Source: Bactericera cockerelli (lineage: Eukaryota > Arthropoda > Insecta > Hemiptera > Triozidae). From it: a stretch of 64,000 nt of DNA. A program made the position numbers and the translations under genes. The stretch is from positions 48,963,715 to 49,027,714 of the forward strand of contig CM044955.1 in NCBI GenBank assembly GCA_024516035.1. The letters run 5' to 3'. Below are positions 24,690 to 36,241 of the stretch, in pieces. Under the pieces are notes generated by a model, which was not told where the DNA came from, did no database searches, and saw only the letters and a list, made by a program, of their open reading frames with translations. How positions within the stretch are numbered: the stretch's first letter is position 1; each line of letters begins with the position of its first letter.

Positions 24690-24990
24690 AGTAAAAAGGC
24701 ACCTCCACTAATCCATATGAGTAAATAGGCACATCCACTAATTCAAATGAGTAAATAGTTACATCAAAAAATCCATCTGAGTAAATAAACACATCCAGTA
24801 ATTCATATTATGAATAAATAAGCACATTCACCAATCTATTTTAGTAAATAGGCACATCCACTAATTCATATGAGTAAATAGGCATACCCACTAATCCATA
24901 TGAGTACTTAAATAGGCACATCCACTAATCCAGATAAGTAAATAGGCACATCCACTAATTCATATGAGTAATTAGGAACATCCACTAGTC
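24690..24990 (-). repeat. 30-bp minisatellite, right arm (inverted)
   Basis: About ten units of GAGTAAATAGGCACATCCAC followed by TAATCCATAT, the reverse complement of the array at 22622-22890. Confidence 0.85.
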
Positions 24991-25597
24991 TAATAGGTAA
25001 TTGTTTATTTGATACAATGTTACAAACAACCTTACCCAGTCTGCGTTAGTCTGACAACAGCCTGTACGCTGTACGAGCGTTCAAATTGGAGTATTCAATT
25101 GGTCAGTTACAAATGTTGTTATTTAATTTTAGTGATATTACGGGATTGGGTATATTAAAAAAAAAGAATGTTCATAAAAACAAGTTCTATGACAAACCAA
25201 CGTGCCCATGTTAAACAAAGAAGGGAAGTTAATAATTTAAATTTTCTCCGATGCATTTTTTACAAAATTCGAAAGTTATACACAATGATATAATACACAA
25301 ACACATGAGTTAAAGTCGTAAATTTATTCATTTAATAAAATAAAAATCTGACATGTTCGAAAATACCATGTGTTCCTTGAGAACGTCGGTATCAATATCT
25401 TTTCAAAACACAACTCAACCCTTTGTTGAAAATGTTAGACTGTGCCAGGATGGTGCCACTATAATCAACAGTTCTGTTGAATTTGAAAAAATATTAGTGA
25501 ATGGTGAACTATGGTGCCATAATTAGTTCAGTATGTAAACATTACACGAGGCATCCATTAGAGCTGTCTGCCTGGAAGAGGTGGCTGTGTCTGCAGA

Positions 25598-25664
25598 CTG
25601 TAGATAATAGATATCACGATATGCATTGTATACACAGGAAGAACTTAAATGAATACTATTGCTG
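25598..25664 (+). repeat. 63-bp satellite, diverged left-hand unit
   Basis: ATTGTATACACAGGAAGAAC and AATGAATACTATTGCTG match the satellite unit of 27004-27833. This unit is cut off by the piggyBac element at TTAA (25665-25668). Confidence 0.65.
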
Positions 25665-25668
25665 TTAA

Positions 25669-26999
25669 CCCTTATTAACCCGAGTTTTTTTTTCTTAAAA
25701 TGTATTAAAAAAATTATTGGATCTTGTTAATTACTCATTTTAAACAAACTTTTTTCCTTAACTTTTTTTTCTCCATATTACCGTTTGTCCACAATGGGGT
25801 GTTGCTTAGATGCAACGCGGGGCTAATGAGTGGTATAAAAAGACTTTTTTTAAATAGCTGAAATAACAAATTGAAAACGTTTTATTAACCATTATTTTAC
25901 ATAGTTATAAAAGTATAAACAAAAACAAATAGCAAGAAACAGTTATTGCAATAATAAAGGTCAGAATGTCAGCGTCAGCGGGGGTTATGCTTAGAATGTC
26001 AGCGGTGAGACTAGGGTCTCACCCTGTGATAAGTCTCGAAACAACTTACACAAAGACCTACATCACACTTTCTCCAGGATGTGTGCATTATACTGGTACA
26101 ATAAGCGCCAGTACTTCGACGGCGTTTCTTGCCTTCATTAACCACGACCAAGTGAGTCTGAGTAGCGCCTGTGGTCTGAGGGCAGGTCGGCCTCCTTGTG
26201 TCGGAGAGACACCATGAGTTCGCAAGTAAGAGGTTGCAATGGTTCTTTTGAACTGGAGTTGAGTCATCTTCTCAAATTGCGACATGTTGTATAGATTCCA
26301 AGCATTTTGAGCACTGACATCAAGTGTCCACGAGAAGATGGCCCACCACCATTTCTTATAACGGATCGCTAATATGCGATGTCTGTTGATGTTCTCATCC
26401 ATCAAGTCTGTCCCTCCCATGTATTTTTGTTATATCCAGTAACTGCAGATGGTTGTCTAACCTTTACAACTCGTTTTAGCTTACTTGAGTATCTATTTAC
26501 ATGAGAGATGGGTTGCACAGAGTATATGGTAGAAGCTAATGTAACTGCTGCATTATCTTTCCAGGGTAATAATTCTCATATGAAATAGGCATGGTAATAA
26601 CCCCGCGTTGCGAGAATGCAACACACTCAAATAGGGTTCCTTAGAGCAGTAATAATTGTACTTTTGACTATAAAATATGTGATAATGGATTCCAGGGGCT
26701 TTCATTAATTTAAATAATTAAACAGACAATAAAAAATAAAATTAATTGAAAAGTAAAATTGAACTTACCGTCGAAGGTCCGACATTTTAATTTCGAAAAA
26801 TAAGCGCCATGGCGTTTATCTCCTCTGCTTGCACCTCTTTTACAAAATGAGCATGTTTTCTTTTGAGGTGATAAGAATCTTTTGTTTACATTGCAGATCA
26901 CGTAATTTCAATGCGAAAGTACTAACCAAAAAAAAGAAAAAAATCAAAAACCAGGCCTACCACCAGTGTTGCGTCAATGCAACGCGGGGTTAATAAGGG
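25669..26999 (-). mobile_element. piggyBac-family element, internally deleted
   Basis: The left end CCCTTATTAACCC and the right end GGGTTAATAAGGG form perfect 13-bp inverted repeats. They are flanked by TTAA on both sides (25665-25668, 27000-27003), the piggyBac target signature. Sub-terminal ATGCAACGCGGGG blocks sit near both ends (about 25812 and 26978), with an inverted CCCCGCGTTGC near 26600. At 1331 bp it is roughly half the length of autonomous members. The minus strand carries the 3' part of the transposase gene. The element interrupts a 63-bp satellite unit. Confidence 0.88.
26011..26420 (-). pseudogene. piggyBac-type transposase, C-terminal fragment
   Basis: The frame begins MGGTDLMDENINRHRI and continues KKWWWAIFSWTLDVSAQNAW. 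This matches the piggyBac family block that contains the last catalytic Asp (here the D of GGTDLMD) and the following helices. After about 26130 the homology moves to another frame: GKKRRRST, then KCDVGLCVSCFETYH, the C-terminal Cys-rich domain, ending at a stop at 26013-26011. So there is a frameshift, and most of the N-terminal part, including the first catalytic Asp residues, is absent. A short ATG segment ending in a GTAAGT donor near 26770 could be the old first exon. The element is not functional. Confidence 0.85.
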
Positions 27000-27003
27000 T
27001 TAA

Positions 27004-27833
27004 GACATAGACAACACTTTCGGTATTGTACCCACAAGAAAGATTGGAATTAATTTTATAGTTGTACCATGTACCAATTGTAGATGTAACAATCAGTGTT
27101 TTACCAACAAGAAGAACTGAATTGATTGGCATTGCTGGAGACATAGACACTAATATCGGTATTGTACCCACAAGAAGGATTGGAATGAATACTATGGCTG
27201 TAGACATAGACACTAATATCGGTATTGTACCCAAGAAGGATTGAAATGAATACTATGGCTGTAGACATAGACACTAATATTGATATTGTACCCACAAGAA
27301 GGATTGAAATGAATGAATACAATGGCTGTAGACATAGACACTAATATCGGTATTGTACCCACAAGAAGGATTGAAATGAATACTATGGCTGTAGACATAG
27401 ACACTAATATCGGTATTGTACCCACAAGAAGGATTGGAATGAATACTATGGCTGTAGACATAGACACTAATATCGGTATTGTACCCACAAGAAGGATTGG
27501 AATGAATACAATGGCTGTAGACATAGACACTAATATCGGTATTGTACCCACAAGAAGAACTGGAAAGAATACTATGGCTGTGGACATAGACACTAATATT
27601 GATATTGTACCCACAAGAAGGATTGGAATGAATACAATGGCTGTAGACATAGACACTAATATCGGTATTTTAACCACAAGAAGGATTGGAATGAATACTA
27701 TGGCTGTAGACATAGACACTAATATCGGTATTGTAACCACAAGAAGGATTGAAATGAATACTATGGCTGTAGACATAGACACCAATATTGTTATTGTACC
27801 CACAGGAAAAGCTGAAATAGTCTAGCTGTAGAC
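27004..27833 (+). repeat. 63-bp satellite array, about 13 units
   Basis: The unit is AAGGATTGGAATGAATACTA, TGGCTGTAGACATAGACACT, then AATATCGGTATTGTACCCACAAG. Units are 90% or more alike by eye. Since 63 is 21 codons and neither strand carries a stop, the plus strand is open for 170 codons (27313-27825) and the minus strand for 196 codons (27803-27213). Confidence 0.92.
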
Positions 27834-28066
27834 CAGGGGTGACCGGTGGCAGGGGTGGAGCTGCGGACCCCTAGAAGAAAAAGAAAAAGATAAGATTTTT
27901 CAACTCCTAGCTCATACACAATGAAAAATTCTAGAACAATTAATGCATATTTATTATGATTGGCATGGTGAAGAAACTGTAGAAATTCTTTCAAGAGCCA
28001 CTCTATAGACTATAGATGATGTATTGTGGTAGCACCCCCAAAACATTTTCTCATAGGCCGCGACTG
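27834..28066. mobile_element. hAT-like MITE inserted in the satellite
   Basis: The inserted segment starts CAGGGGTGACCGG and ends CCGCGACTG (reverse complement CAGTCGCGG), which are degenerate hAT-type termini. It is flanked by CTGTAGAC (27826-27833) and CTCTAGAC (28067-28074). That block occurs once per satellite unit, and the unit resumes afterwards, so this is an 8-bp target duplication. It is 233 bp with no transposase. Confidence 0.6.
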
Positions 28067-28105
28067 CTCTAGACATAAGACTTATCTATCGGTATTGTAC
28101 CCACA
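28067..28105 (+). repeat. 63-bp satellite, right-hand remnant
   Basis: CTCTAGACATAAGACTTATC and TATCGGTATTGTACCCACAA continue the satellite unit after the hAT-like insertion, and then the array ends. Confidence 0.8.
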
Positions 28106-28849
28106 ATCCAGAACATAGTACAAAAGAAGTGTACAATATTTTTTTTTAATGAAAGATATTTTTTCATGGGGTGGAATTATCAGGGCCGAATTAATATTAT
28201 TAAATTTGTTCTCTTGCATAATATACAACTTATCTAATTCATTTTGATATTCACATACAACATAACTTTTAGTTTACTCAGGACAATACCAGAAAGACCC
28301 ATTGGGATCAAACTCATAAATGTCTTCTGTTACTTGCCAATTCCATTGTGTTCAGAAAATACACTATCAGGAAAGTATAATTATCTATCTATATCTATAA
28401 TCATCATGTAGGGTAGTTTTTTTTCGATTGAATATAAAAACTATCACGTGAATGTAACATTGAGTACACTCCAAATGACAGTGCCTATGCCTTATACGTA
28501 CGAAAATTGAGTTTGAATTATCCTTGATAAAAAAAAATTGAGTTACAATGAGAAATATCTTTTTACTTCCTATAAATTTCTAATATTAGAAGTATAGTGT
28601 TCGTTTTTGTAAAAAAAATAATATTTTTTGCTCCAATTTTTTGCTCTGGTTCATGAGATAATGAGTTGTGGCGCCCCAATTAGGTAGTTTCCCAATTAAT
28701 TTGGAATGTGTCTCTGTGTTATTTAAATTTAAAATGTGTCTCTATATTACGACCCTGATCTCACGCTACGGTGGATTCCTCTTCATAAAAACCTTACAGT
28801 TTATACACCTCATATTCAGGGAGGGTATGAACCACGCGTAATGCAGGTT
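28106..28849. other. AT-rich stretch without a recognised gene
   Basis: Nothing recognisable on either strand. Confidence 0.5.
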
Positions 28850-28858
28850 GAACAAATC

Positions 28859-29607
28859 GGCAATAGGTGAGTTCGGTGCGAAGATTACCCGCACCTTTTT
28901 CGCATGTATGAATTCGGTGCCGCCTAAAAAAGGTGATGTATGAGTTCGGTGCGGTCCTAATGACTCATAAATTGATTGTTTTTTTTATAATGTACTCTGT
29001 TACTTGTTAACAGTCATCCTGCTGTTATTAAGTAAGTAGATTATGTTGTAGACAGTTACATTCAGCAAGGCTGTCCATTTCCTCCTTGAAGGCCATGCCT
29101 AGGGTTAATAGTAGGGTTAGGTAAAATACAATGAAGGCCATGCCTTAGTTTTATAGTAGGGTTAGGTAAAATATAATGAAAGCCATGCCTTGGGTTTATA
29201 TAGTAGGGTAAGGTAAAATACAATGGAGGCCATGCCTTGGGTTTATAGTAGGGTTAGGTAAAATACAATGAAAGCCATGCCTTAGGTTTATAGTAGGGTT
29301 AGGTAAAATACAATCAAGGCCATGCCTTGGGTTTATAGTAGGGTTAGGTAAAATACAATCAAGGCCATGCCTTGGGTTTATAGTAGGGTTAGGTAAAATA
29401 CAATGAAGGCCATGCCTCGGTTTATTAATTGAAGGCCATGTCTATAAGGAAAAAAATACTATAATTACCTGATCATCAGGGCAAGTACCAGGGCACCGAA
29501 TTCATACATGACCTTTTTTAGGCGGCACCGAATTCATACATGACCTTTTTTAGGCGGCACCGAACTCATACATTTTTTTATTTTATGCACCGAACTCATA
29601 CGTAGCC
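28859..29607. mobile_element. MITE with iterated inverted ends and internal tandem array
   Basis: Direct GAACAAATC copies (28850-28858 and 29608-29616) bracket the element, a 9-bp target duplication. The ends are inverted: GGCAATAGGTGAGTTCGGTG at the left and, reverse-complemented, GGCTACGTATGAGTTCGGTG at the right. Inside each end, a 33-bp motif built on ATGTATGAATTCGGTGCCGC and CTAAAAAAGGT is iterated, about 1.5 times at the left and 2.5 times at the right, in inverted orientation. The centre is a 45-bp tandem array. A 9-bp duplication with long ends is typical of Mutator-like elements, but no transposase is present and the class is inferred. Confidence 0.7.
29082..29430 (+). repeat. 45-bp tandem array, about 8 units
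   Basis: The unit is GAAGGCCATGCCTTGGGTTT followed by ATAGTAGGGTTAGGTAAAATACAAT. It forms the core of the element at 28859-29607. Confidence 0.9.
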
Positions 29608-29616
29608 GAACAAATC

Positions 29617-31819
29617 ATGCAAGGGTATCGGGTAAATATTTATAATAGTCAATCCCGTATTTCAGTGGGTTGGGGTGTTATTAGGGGTGCTAGTCAAGCC
29701 CAGGAATTGGGGAGGGTTCTGAGCGTTGTGGTACCTAGGAATTAGGGTTAATGAAAGGGTCTTATTGTTAAGACTGTGTGTGTGGAAGCTGGGGGATTTT
29801 ACAGAGAGTAACCTGACACCTACCCGTATGTAATCAACCATTAGGAAGACTGACAGAAGGATTGGAGGAATTTTTACTTCAAGTATCTTAGTAATGGTGT
29901 TGGTGGTTTATTTTGATGTGTTTTGTAGAATAGTTATTTAAATTTTGTAGCTTCAGAGGTTGTGTAAGATATGAACCCTCTAGTAAAGTCTAGTACAAGT
30001 AAAACCTTACTCAGAATTGTTTCAGTATTGAGAGAAAAGTAGGAAATCTATTTTAGATTTACATTTTTTCTGGTTATCAGAAAATAATAGTTTTGGAGGG
30101 TTTTTTGATATTTTTGGCTCTCATTAGCTACTGTTCGGGTGTGTTTCGACATTGGGGGACTTCAAGATATAAAAAATAATCTCAGAGATTTCTATTAAAA
30201 TTAAAGGCATCGAACTGATTAAAGGGATGTACCTATATGAGCCTCGACAGCTTGTAGAATAATGTAGCAGCTCTTTGACTTGAAGTTCATAGGTGTGTTT
30301 TCCACCCGGTACAAATTCTAATTTATTTTTAGAATCCCTAAAAATTATAAAATCCTCAATATTTCGCAGATTTATTTAAATTTAATTCACACGTTACCAT
30401 TTTATCTAGATATTATAGATAAATTAGGTAACTAAGTCATGAAGTTCTGAAACGACACGCTACTTATCCATATGAAATATGATAAGCACATTGCATACTA
30501 CGAAAATAATTCCAGGGGAATACCATACCAATTTTGGCGGCTTTATACCTACTCCTTCTTGCGACCAGAAGGCCTTAAATAATGTATTTTTCCTGACCCT
30601 ACATTTGTCCTAACTCTACACCCGAGGCATCGCCCTACATCGTGGCTGAACGCAAGCAGTAAAACAAAATTTTGCAGCTTGCCAACTTTCAACAGAAAAT
30701 AATGGTAGATGAACCCAATCGCAAATATGCTAATGGACTAATTTAATCATGGGCTTTACAAGCAATTTGATGTACAATCCGTCCCATCATGTTCACAAAT
30801 TATTCAGTTTGTTAGTGACTAATTGACTATGCAATCCACTGTCAGCCCATCCCCCCCCCCTTTCCGTTTTCGATCAAAATTAGGTATACCGTGATAAAAT
30901 TTCCTTTTCTAAACATTCGTTTTCAGAAAAATCTATTCTATTATATTTGCGTTTATTTTAAGACGTCGTGGTAACTTAAACCAGCCATGATAAAACGGCA
31001 ACATACTTGGGACTCAAATCACCGTCCTTCACGTTACGAGTCTGCTAATTTCTTACTGTGGTAGGTAAAATCTGCACTAAAAATCATGTTAGAAACACGA
31101 TTGATTCACTTGAATCCACTCATTCAAAACTTGAAGAAAAACTCAGTTACTTATCTTTAAAAAAAAATCTTTGTTAATTTATTATTACTATCTATTTTTT
31201 ACTTTCCTTGTCCTATAGAGAGGAAATTAATGGAATCACCCAATTTTTTCGATAGTCAGTTTTTAGTGCCAAAACACGTTTTATAGTCCCCAGAGCCTAA
31301 ATTCTAAGTTTCAGCCATTGGTCCGTGTGTGTTAGGTGTGTCTGTAAACAAGTTATCTCAACGCAAGTGGCGGAAATCGACTCCTTTTCGGGGGATAAGG
31401 AAAGTCGTGTGGTTTCACACCAGTTTATTTCATATTGTGCCAAGTTCGGTACTCATTGTTTTGCTCAGAACTCCAGAGATACTAAAAATGTACTAAAATT
31501 CTTGCGCTCTTATTGTTTCTTGTTCAAAATAAAATTGAATCTTGACCGCCGTCTGCCTCTGGCCATAAATAATAAAATGAATTTCTTCGGTCCAAGTGTA
31601 ACCAGCGGCAAGTACCTACTTGCTTACATTTTAATTTGCAACCACAAGAGATTGGTGTGTGAGGCAGGTGATGGAAAAGTTTCCCTTTAACTTTTGACTC
31701 CTTTCGGGCAAATCTTTTTTTTTTTTTTTAGGTCGAATTCTCAAATATATGCCAAAATTACATGCATTGGGTAGAGCTGATCCGCACACTACAGATAGTT
31801 TCGATTTTTTTGGGGGTTG
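29617..31819. other. Stretch without a recognised gene
   Basis: No exon or element end was recognised. The frame 31325-31690 (121 codons) is Cys- and Lys-containing but shows no known domain, and I cannot place splice sites around it. There is a C-run at about 30850-30860. Confidence 0.5.
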
Positions 31820-32200
31820 AACGTAGCTTTTAACTGCATGGTCATATCACGACGGGGGTATTACCCTTTATTCATATGAATATGTTGGGCCGGAATGCCA
31901 GCATCACGAAGTCTTTACCTCGCTCGACGTTGCTTAACACTTAGACGACCGGCATGGTTTTTCGTGAATTCTCTTGTGGAACCGGCGATAATACGGCTAT
32001 CCTACCCCGTGTACCACCGGTGGTACACCCGGTTAATTCCGTACGAACGTGCGTGTACCACCGGTGGTACACCCGTTCGTCTACGTGTTAAATTCGGTGA
32101 TCCTACGAGAACCGGTTCATCCAACGCGCCATCGACGCTGCCTATGAGGTTTTCATTAAAAGAGGAACTTGACCATGAAATACTAAAGACCTGAAACCAA
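31820..32200. repeat. Composite of dispersed repeats with twin palindromes
   Basis: It begins with an inverted copy of repeat D (TAACTGCATGGTCATATCAC). Then GCATCACGAAGTCTTTACCT...GACGTTGCTTAAC follows, which is shared with 34420-34470. Two copies of the perfect 20-bp palindrome GTGTACCACCGGTGGTACAC lie at 32009-32028 and 32053-32072. CAACGCGCCATCGACGCTG near 32130 recurs inverted near 33090. Confidence 0.6.
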
Positions 32201-32219
32201 TAACCATGCCAGACTCCGT

Positions 32220-33060
32220 GGCGTATCGGTTGTGACTACTGCCCGTAATCCAGAGAACTACTGCCCGTGTTGCAACCAGCTTGGCTACAGCTGTAGGGGG
32301 GTTATGGTTTCAGCCAACTCAAGTTGAAATGTTGGCACGTTCCGAACCACATAATGAGTTCTTTTTAGTAAAAAAAATTAAATTTTGCTCCGATTTCAAT
32401 TTTTTTCATATTTCTGGACGTATCATATTTTTATGTGTGATCAACCATCGTGCGAACGTGGGCTTTTTCTTTATAAGCCATTAAACGCTAGGGAAACTGC
32501 AAGCTGGCCTGACTTGTTTGTTAGTCCGTTCTCTGTTTACAGTCCTCTAGCGAGAAACTGGTCTTCTCCTTGTTTAACGTTCCCCAGCTAGACTTGTATT
32601 TAAAACGCTATTATAACAATTAATAAAATAATGCTTTATTTTAGATATAAATAGACATATAATTATGTATATTTGTATATGTACAGTACAAATATTATTA
32701 TAAAAAATTAAAAAATGGAAACAATATAACTAAAAAAGAAGCAAAAAATATAAAATTATTATGTCTTAACTGAAGGGCGGGGTTATTGCCTATGACAATC
32801 TCTTCCATCCAACCCTTTAAACTAACGTTCAGATAAAACGGACTTGGGTAGTGAAAGCCTCAAAAAAACTCAGGTGCACTTTTAGGTTTTTTCTTCTTTT
32901 ACTCTGAAGCAACACGAGAGGAGAACCAACTAGCCGATAATTATGATAATCACGGGACACCAAATCATAGCATAGGGGCTCTGGTCAGACCATGTACTCA
33001 AGTAATAAAGTCTGCTTCCGAAGTTATAGGAGGTAGAGAGGCGATGAAATAATTACACAC
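32220..33060. other. Repeat-derived stretch without a recognised gene
   Basis: It contains fragments shared with other places. GAAACTGGTCTTCTCCTTGTTTA (32555-32577) resembles 63104-63180, and GAAGGGCGGGGTTATTGCC (32772-32790) resembles the inverse of 45480-45520. AT-rich filler lies between them. Confidence 0.5.
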
Positions 33061-33300
33061 GAGGAAATCAGAGTTTTGCCTTGCCAGCGTCGATGGCGCG
33101 TTGAATGCACCGGTTCTCGTAGGATCACCAAAGATAAGGAATGTCAAGCGAGTTGAAGATTTTGTGATTTTGGCATTCGGACACAGGCAGGCTGGGTGAG
33201 GTTAATATGGGTAGCAGTTTTGTAAGTTTCCTGCGAATGGAGGGTAACACCGACGACGTGATATGACCATGCAGTTGAAAGCGACGTTAAACCAAAAAAA
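33061..33300. repeat. Dispersed repeat D and associated fragments
   Basis: GTTTCCTGCGAATGGAGGGT...GATATGACCATGCAGTTGAA...GACGTTAAACCAAAAAAAG matches 7286-7378. The upstream part carries CAGCGTCGATGGCGCGTTGA, inverted relative to 32130. Confidence 0.6.
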
Positions 33301-33527
33301 GTTTTCCTTTGCCAGTGTTAGAGGCATGTTGAATATACCGGTTCTCATTTAGTCATTGAAGTTAAGCAACTTTCCGCGAGGCTAGAACTTGGATGTGGGA
33401 ACATTCAAATTTGATCCCTCGTGAGGCTGGGTGAGGATAATTTGAGTAGCTGGTTTCTGAGTTTTCGGATGTTCTAGGTTTATTATATTATTATTGTTTT
33501 TTCGGTCTGTTTGTCAGTGTAATAATA

Positions 33528-33700
33528 CTTTTCAGTGCAAGGTAAACCACCAGGCGAGGTTAACTCTCAAAGATTTTTCTACCACCTAACACTGAGTCTT
33601 ACTATAATGTGGTCTCATAGTGAAATTAATAATGAAAAATCCAAGTATTGGGATGGATCCGATCCACAGATCACGAATCCATGCGTTCATATTGCAAGTG
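33528..33700 (-). mobile_element. SINE family C fragment, minus orientation
   Basis: CAAGGTAAACCACCAGGCGA...TTATAATGTGGTCTC...AATTAATAATGAAAAAT is the family C tail in reverse. It is followed by a B-box-like GGATCCGATCCACAGATCAC segment shared with 45063-45110. Confidence 0.6.
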
Positions 33701-34101
33701 TAACTACATCCACTATTAGTAGTACCTGCCTCAGTTCAAACACATGTTTTGAAGAAATGATTTAATAGGCCCTAAAGGCTCCCCTATGTACACGATGTGA
33801 ATATTATTTAATGAGACATGAGGAAGCTATTGGTCACTCAGCGTTGGCGGACTTACTCTTAGGTACCTACTTTGTACTTTCTTGTTCAAAAAATCCTGAT
33901 CATAAATTGGACGCTTGGGGTGTGATCAAAAAGAAATAACCGACCTGGTCTTATTAATGGCTCATTACAGGTCGTTAATAATCCCCCCCCCCCTCTTTCA
34001 TATAGTCCACGAAGAAATATGGAGGGAGACCATACGCCTGAATGAATTGAACTTAAAGGTTACCTTTCATTGTGTAAATTACCACTTACCTATTCAACCT
34101 A

Positions 34102-34260
34102 CCTCAGTAGCTACAGATATTTATAAGGCAGCAGACTAGTAACTTCGAGGTCGCTAAATCGTTTTCACAATCTGGAATATTACTGAGTTCGGTTTTGAGT
34201 CATTGTGACACTGTTGTGTTCAACAGTTGTCATGAAATTGAATAAATAAATTGGTACTTT
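34102..34260 (+). mobile_element. Degenerate SINE, family B-like head
   Basis: CCTCAGTAGCTACAGATATT...AGGCAGCAGACTAGTAACTT...GAGGTCGCTAA parallels the family B head with many substitutions. The body has diverged beyond confident alignment and ends in AATAAATAAA. Confidence 0.45.
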
Positions 34261-34399
34261 TAGTTTATTTTCTTCTATTTTGCCTTTTTCAAATTCAAAC
34301 ATTGTCGTCATTTAGGACTCTTTATCGTAGAAGAATACAAAAGAATCTTTATCGCAAAATTGGCAGGAAACTCACAAACTTGCTACCCACATTAATCTT

Positions 34400-34470
34400 A
34401 CCCAGCCTGGGTTGGGCCGAAATGCCTGCATCACGAAGTCTTCACCTCACTGAACGTTGCTTAACTTCGG
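34400..34470 (+). repeat. Dispersed repeat fragment
   Basis: TTACCCAGCCTGGGTTGGGC and GCATCACGAAGTCTTCACCT recur at 31900 and, in part, at 44205-44225 and 45460-45480. Confidence 0.55.
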
Positions 34471-34479
34471 TGGCAAACA

Positions 34480-36240
34480 AGGATTGTGTACGAAAAAGAT
34501 TTATAGGTGGGTTTATGGATCTAAAAAATTAAAATTGAAAATAAAGAAACATTGAAACTTAAAAGTAAAATAAACGGCCAAATTTCCACGGAACAAGAAT
34601 TCAATAAAACAAGAAACATCAAATCAAAAGAAAGAACAAAAGACCACTTCATGAGTTGCCTACACTTCTCTTTAGATGAGGTGATTTGAAGGGCTTGAAA
34701 TTGACTTTTGACGTAAGGAGGTAAAATATCCAAATTGAAAAAGTAAAATTAAATCAAAATGGAGAAGTAAAAAAATACCTATTCCCAATTGACTCAACCA
34801 CGTCAATATTCCATCCATTTCTTGACCTCAGTCCATATCAGTGTTCCTAACTGTCGCTAAATATCACGTCAATATCAGTCAATGTTCACCAGTCGTTGCA
34901 GTCAATGTTACTTAATCTGAAGTAATACTTAAGGTAGTTCCAAGGGGTTAGTCTATTGGGTCTGTGGAGGGGTGGGAGGTTTTAGTGTTTTGTGGTCGGT
35001 TGTAGGGAAGGCTAGGGAACCATGGGATCCGGGGCTCTCCTCTCTTACAGGGGACAGACCCGGTTCTTATGGAATGGCCTCCCATTTTCACATAACCAGG
35101 CTTCCGACATGGCGGCAGTACCCATAAGTATGCTGCCGTCTTGGGCTTGGTAGGTATCTATCTCTATTAAAGAGATTTTTCCTCCTTCCTGTCCACAGGC
35201 CTGAAGTCCATTCTGTGTCACAAAAAAAAATCTGACCTTACTTTTTCTATTATTTTCTGAGTGTTAGGAATTAGGATAGATATTTTTATGGTGTTTGGTT
35301 GAATGTTGGAATCAAATCTTTCCTAAAGCTATTATTTATATTATTTTTGCATATTTATCGTGATGATCGGTTAAGTTATCTTGTACATTCAATATAGGTT
35401 TACACCAATGAACATATTTTCAAAAATAATTTTACCATGCCACATTCAAAAATATTAATATTATAAATATTAATATTTGTGGTTATTTCAAGAATACCTA
35501 ACTGTATGGAAGGTATAGCTATACTATGCAGATATAGGTATTGGATATAACTGGTAAAAGCTTTAGGTACACTTCGACTTAAGGGAAGGGTTTAGTTTTA
35601 TGGAGCTCTAAAATAAAATTAATATAAATCCACCATAACGCGCAGCGTGTTATAACCATAATTCTCAGGTTGAACTTAATTTTTGCACTTTTATTTTTGG
35701 CAATGAGTTAGATACGAACTTTACTTAAGTGTCAGCTATTAAGAGGTAATTATTTTAATCGTCAGGGAAATCGTGTGGGGCTTTTAATTTTTGGAGTGTG
35801 TAAATTATGGTTCTAAGAGACAGTTGTGTATAATATCACGTTCTAGTACAGTACAGTATAATACAGGTATATCGTGGCAACAGTCTAAGTATGAATCTAC
35901 GTATGAAAGTCAGCAGGTTCGGTTTCTGAATTTCAGGGAGCTTTGACCCTTCTTTGAAGTGAAATGTCTAGATTCTCCAGGTGTCCTCAGAGCATGTTGG
36001 GGTTTCCTTCCCAAATATGACTAAATTTTTTCTTTATTCTCCAGCATTTATTTTGATGTTGTTCTTATATGGTCAAATTCTCAAACATTTACACATAATG
36101 TCATAATGAGGGAAAAGTTAAGCCAACGATTTGCAACGCTATCTGTATTACCAGGCTTGACCCCTTCCATAACCAAGGTATGTGGAGGGCATTGGTTTGA
36201 AACTTGAATTTTTCGACACAGACGAACAGATAGGTAAATG
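34480..36240. other. Stretch without a recognised gene
   Basis: No exon, RNA or transposon end was recognised. Confidence 0.5.
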
Positions 36241-36241
36241 T

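Noticed and set aside
25966..26217. Plus-strand 83-codon frame
   Set aside because: It lies antisense to the piggyBac transposase fragment, which has clear family motifs.
29082..29430. TTAGG in each 45-bp unit as an insect telomere repeat
   Set aside because: TTAGG occurs once per 45 bp and is not itself in tandem. The array lies inside a transposon-like element.
31325..31690. 121-codon plus-strand frame
   Set aside because: No domain is recognised, there is no clear splice context, and its length is not exceptional for 64 kb in six frames.
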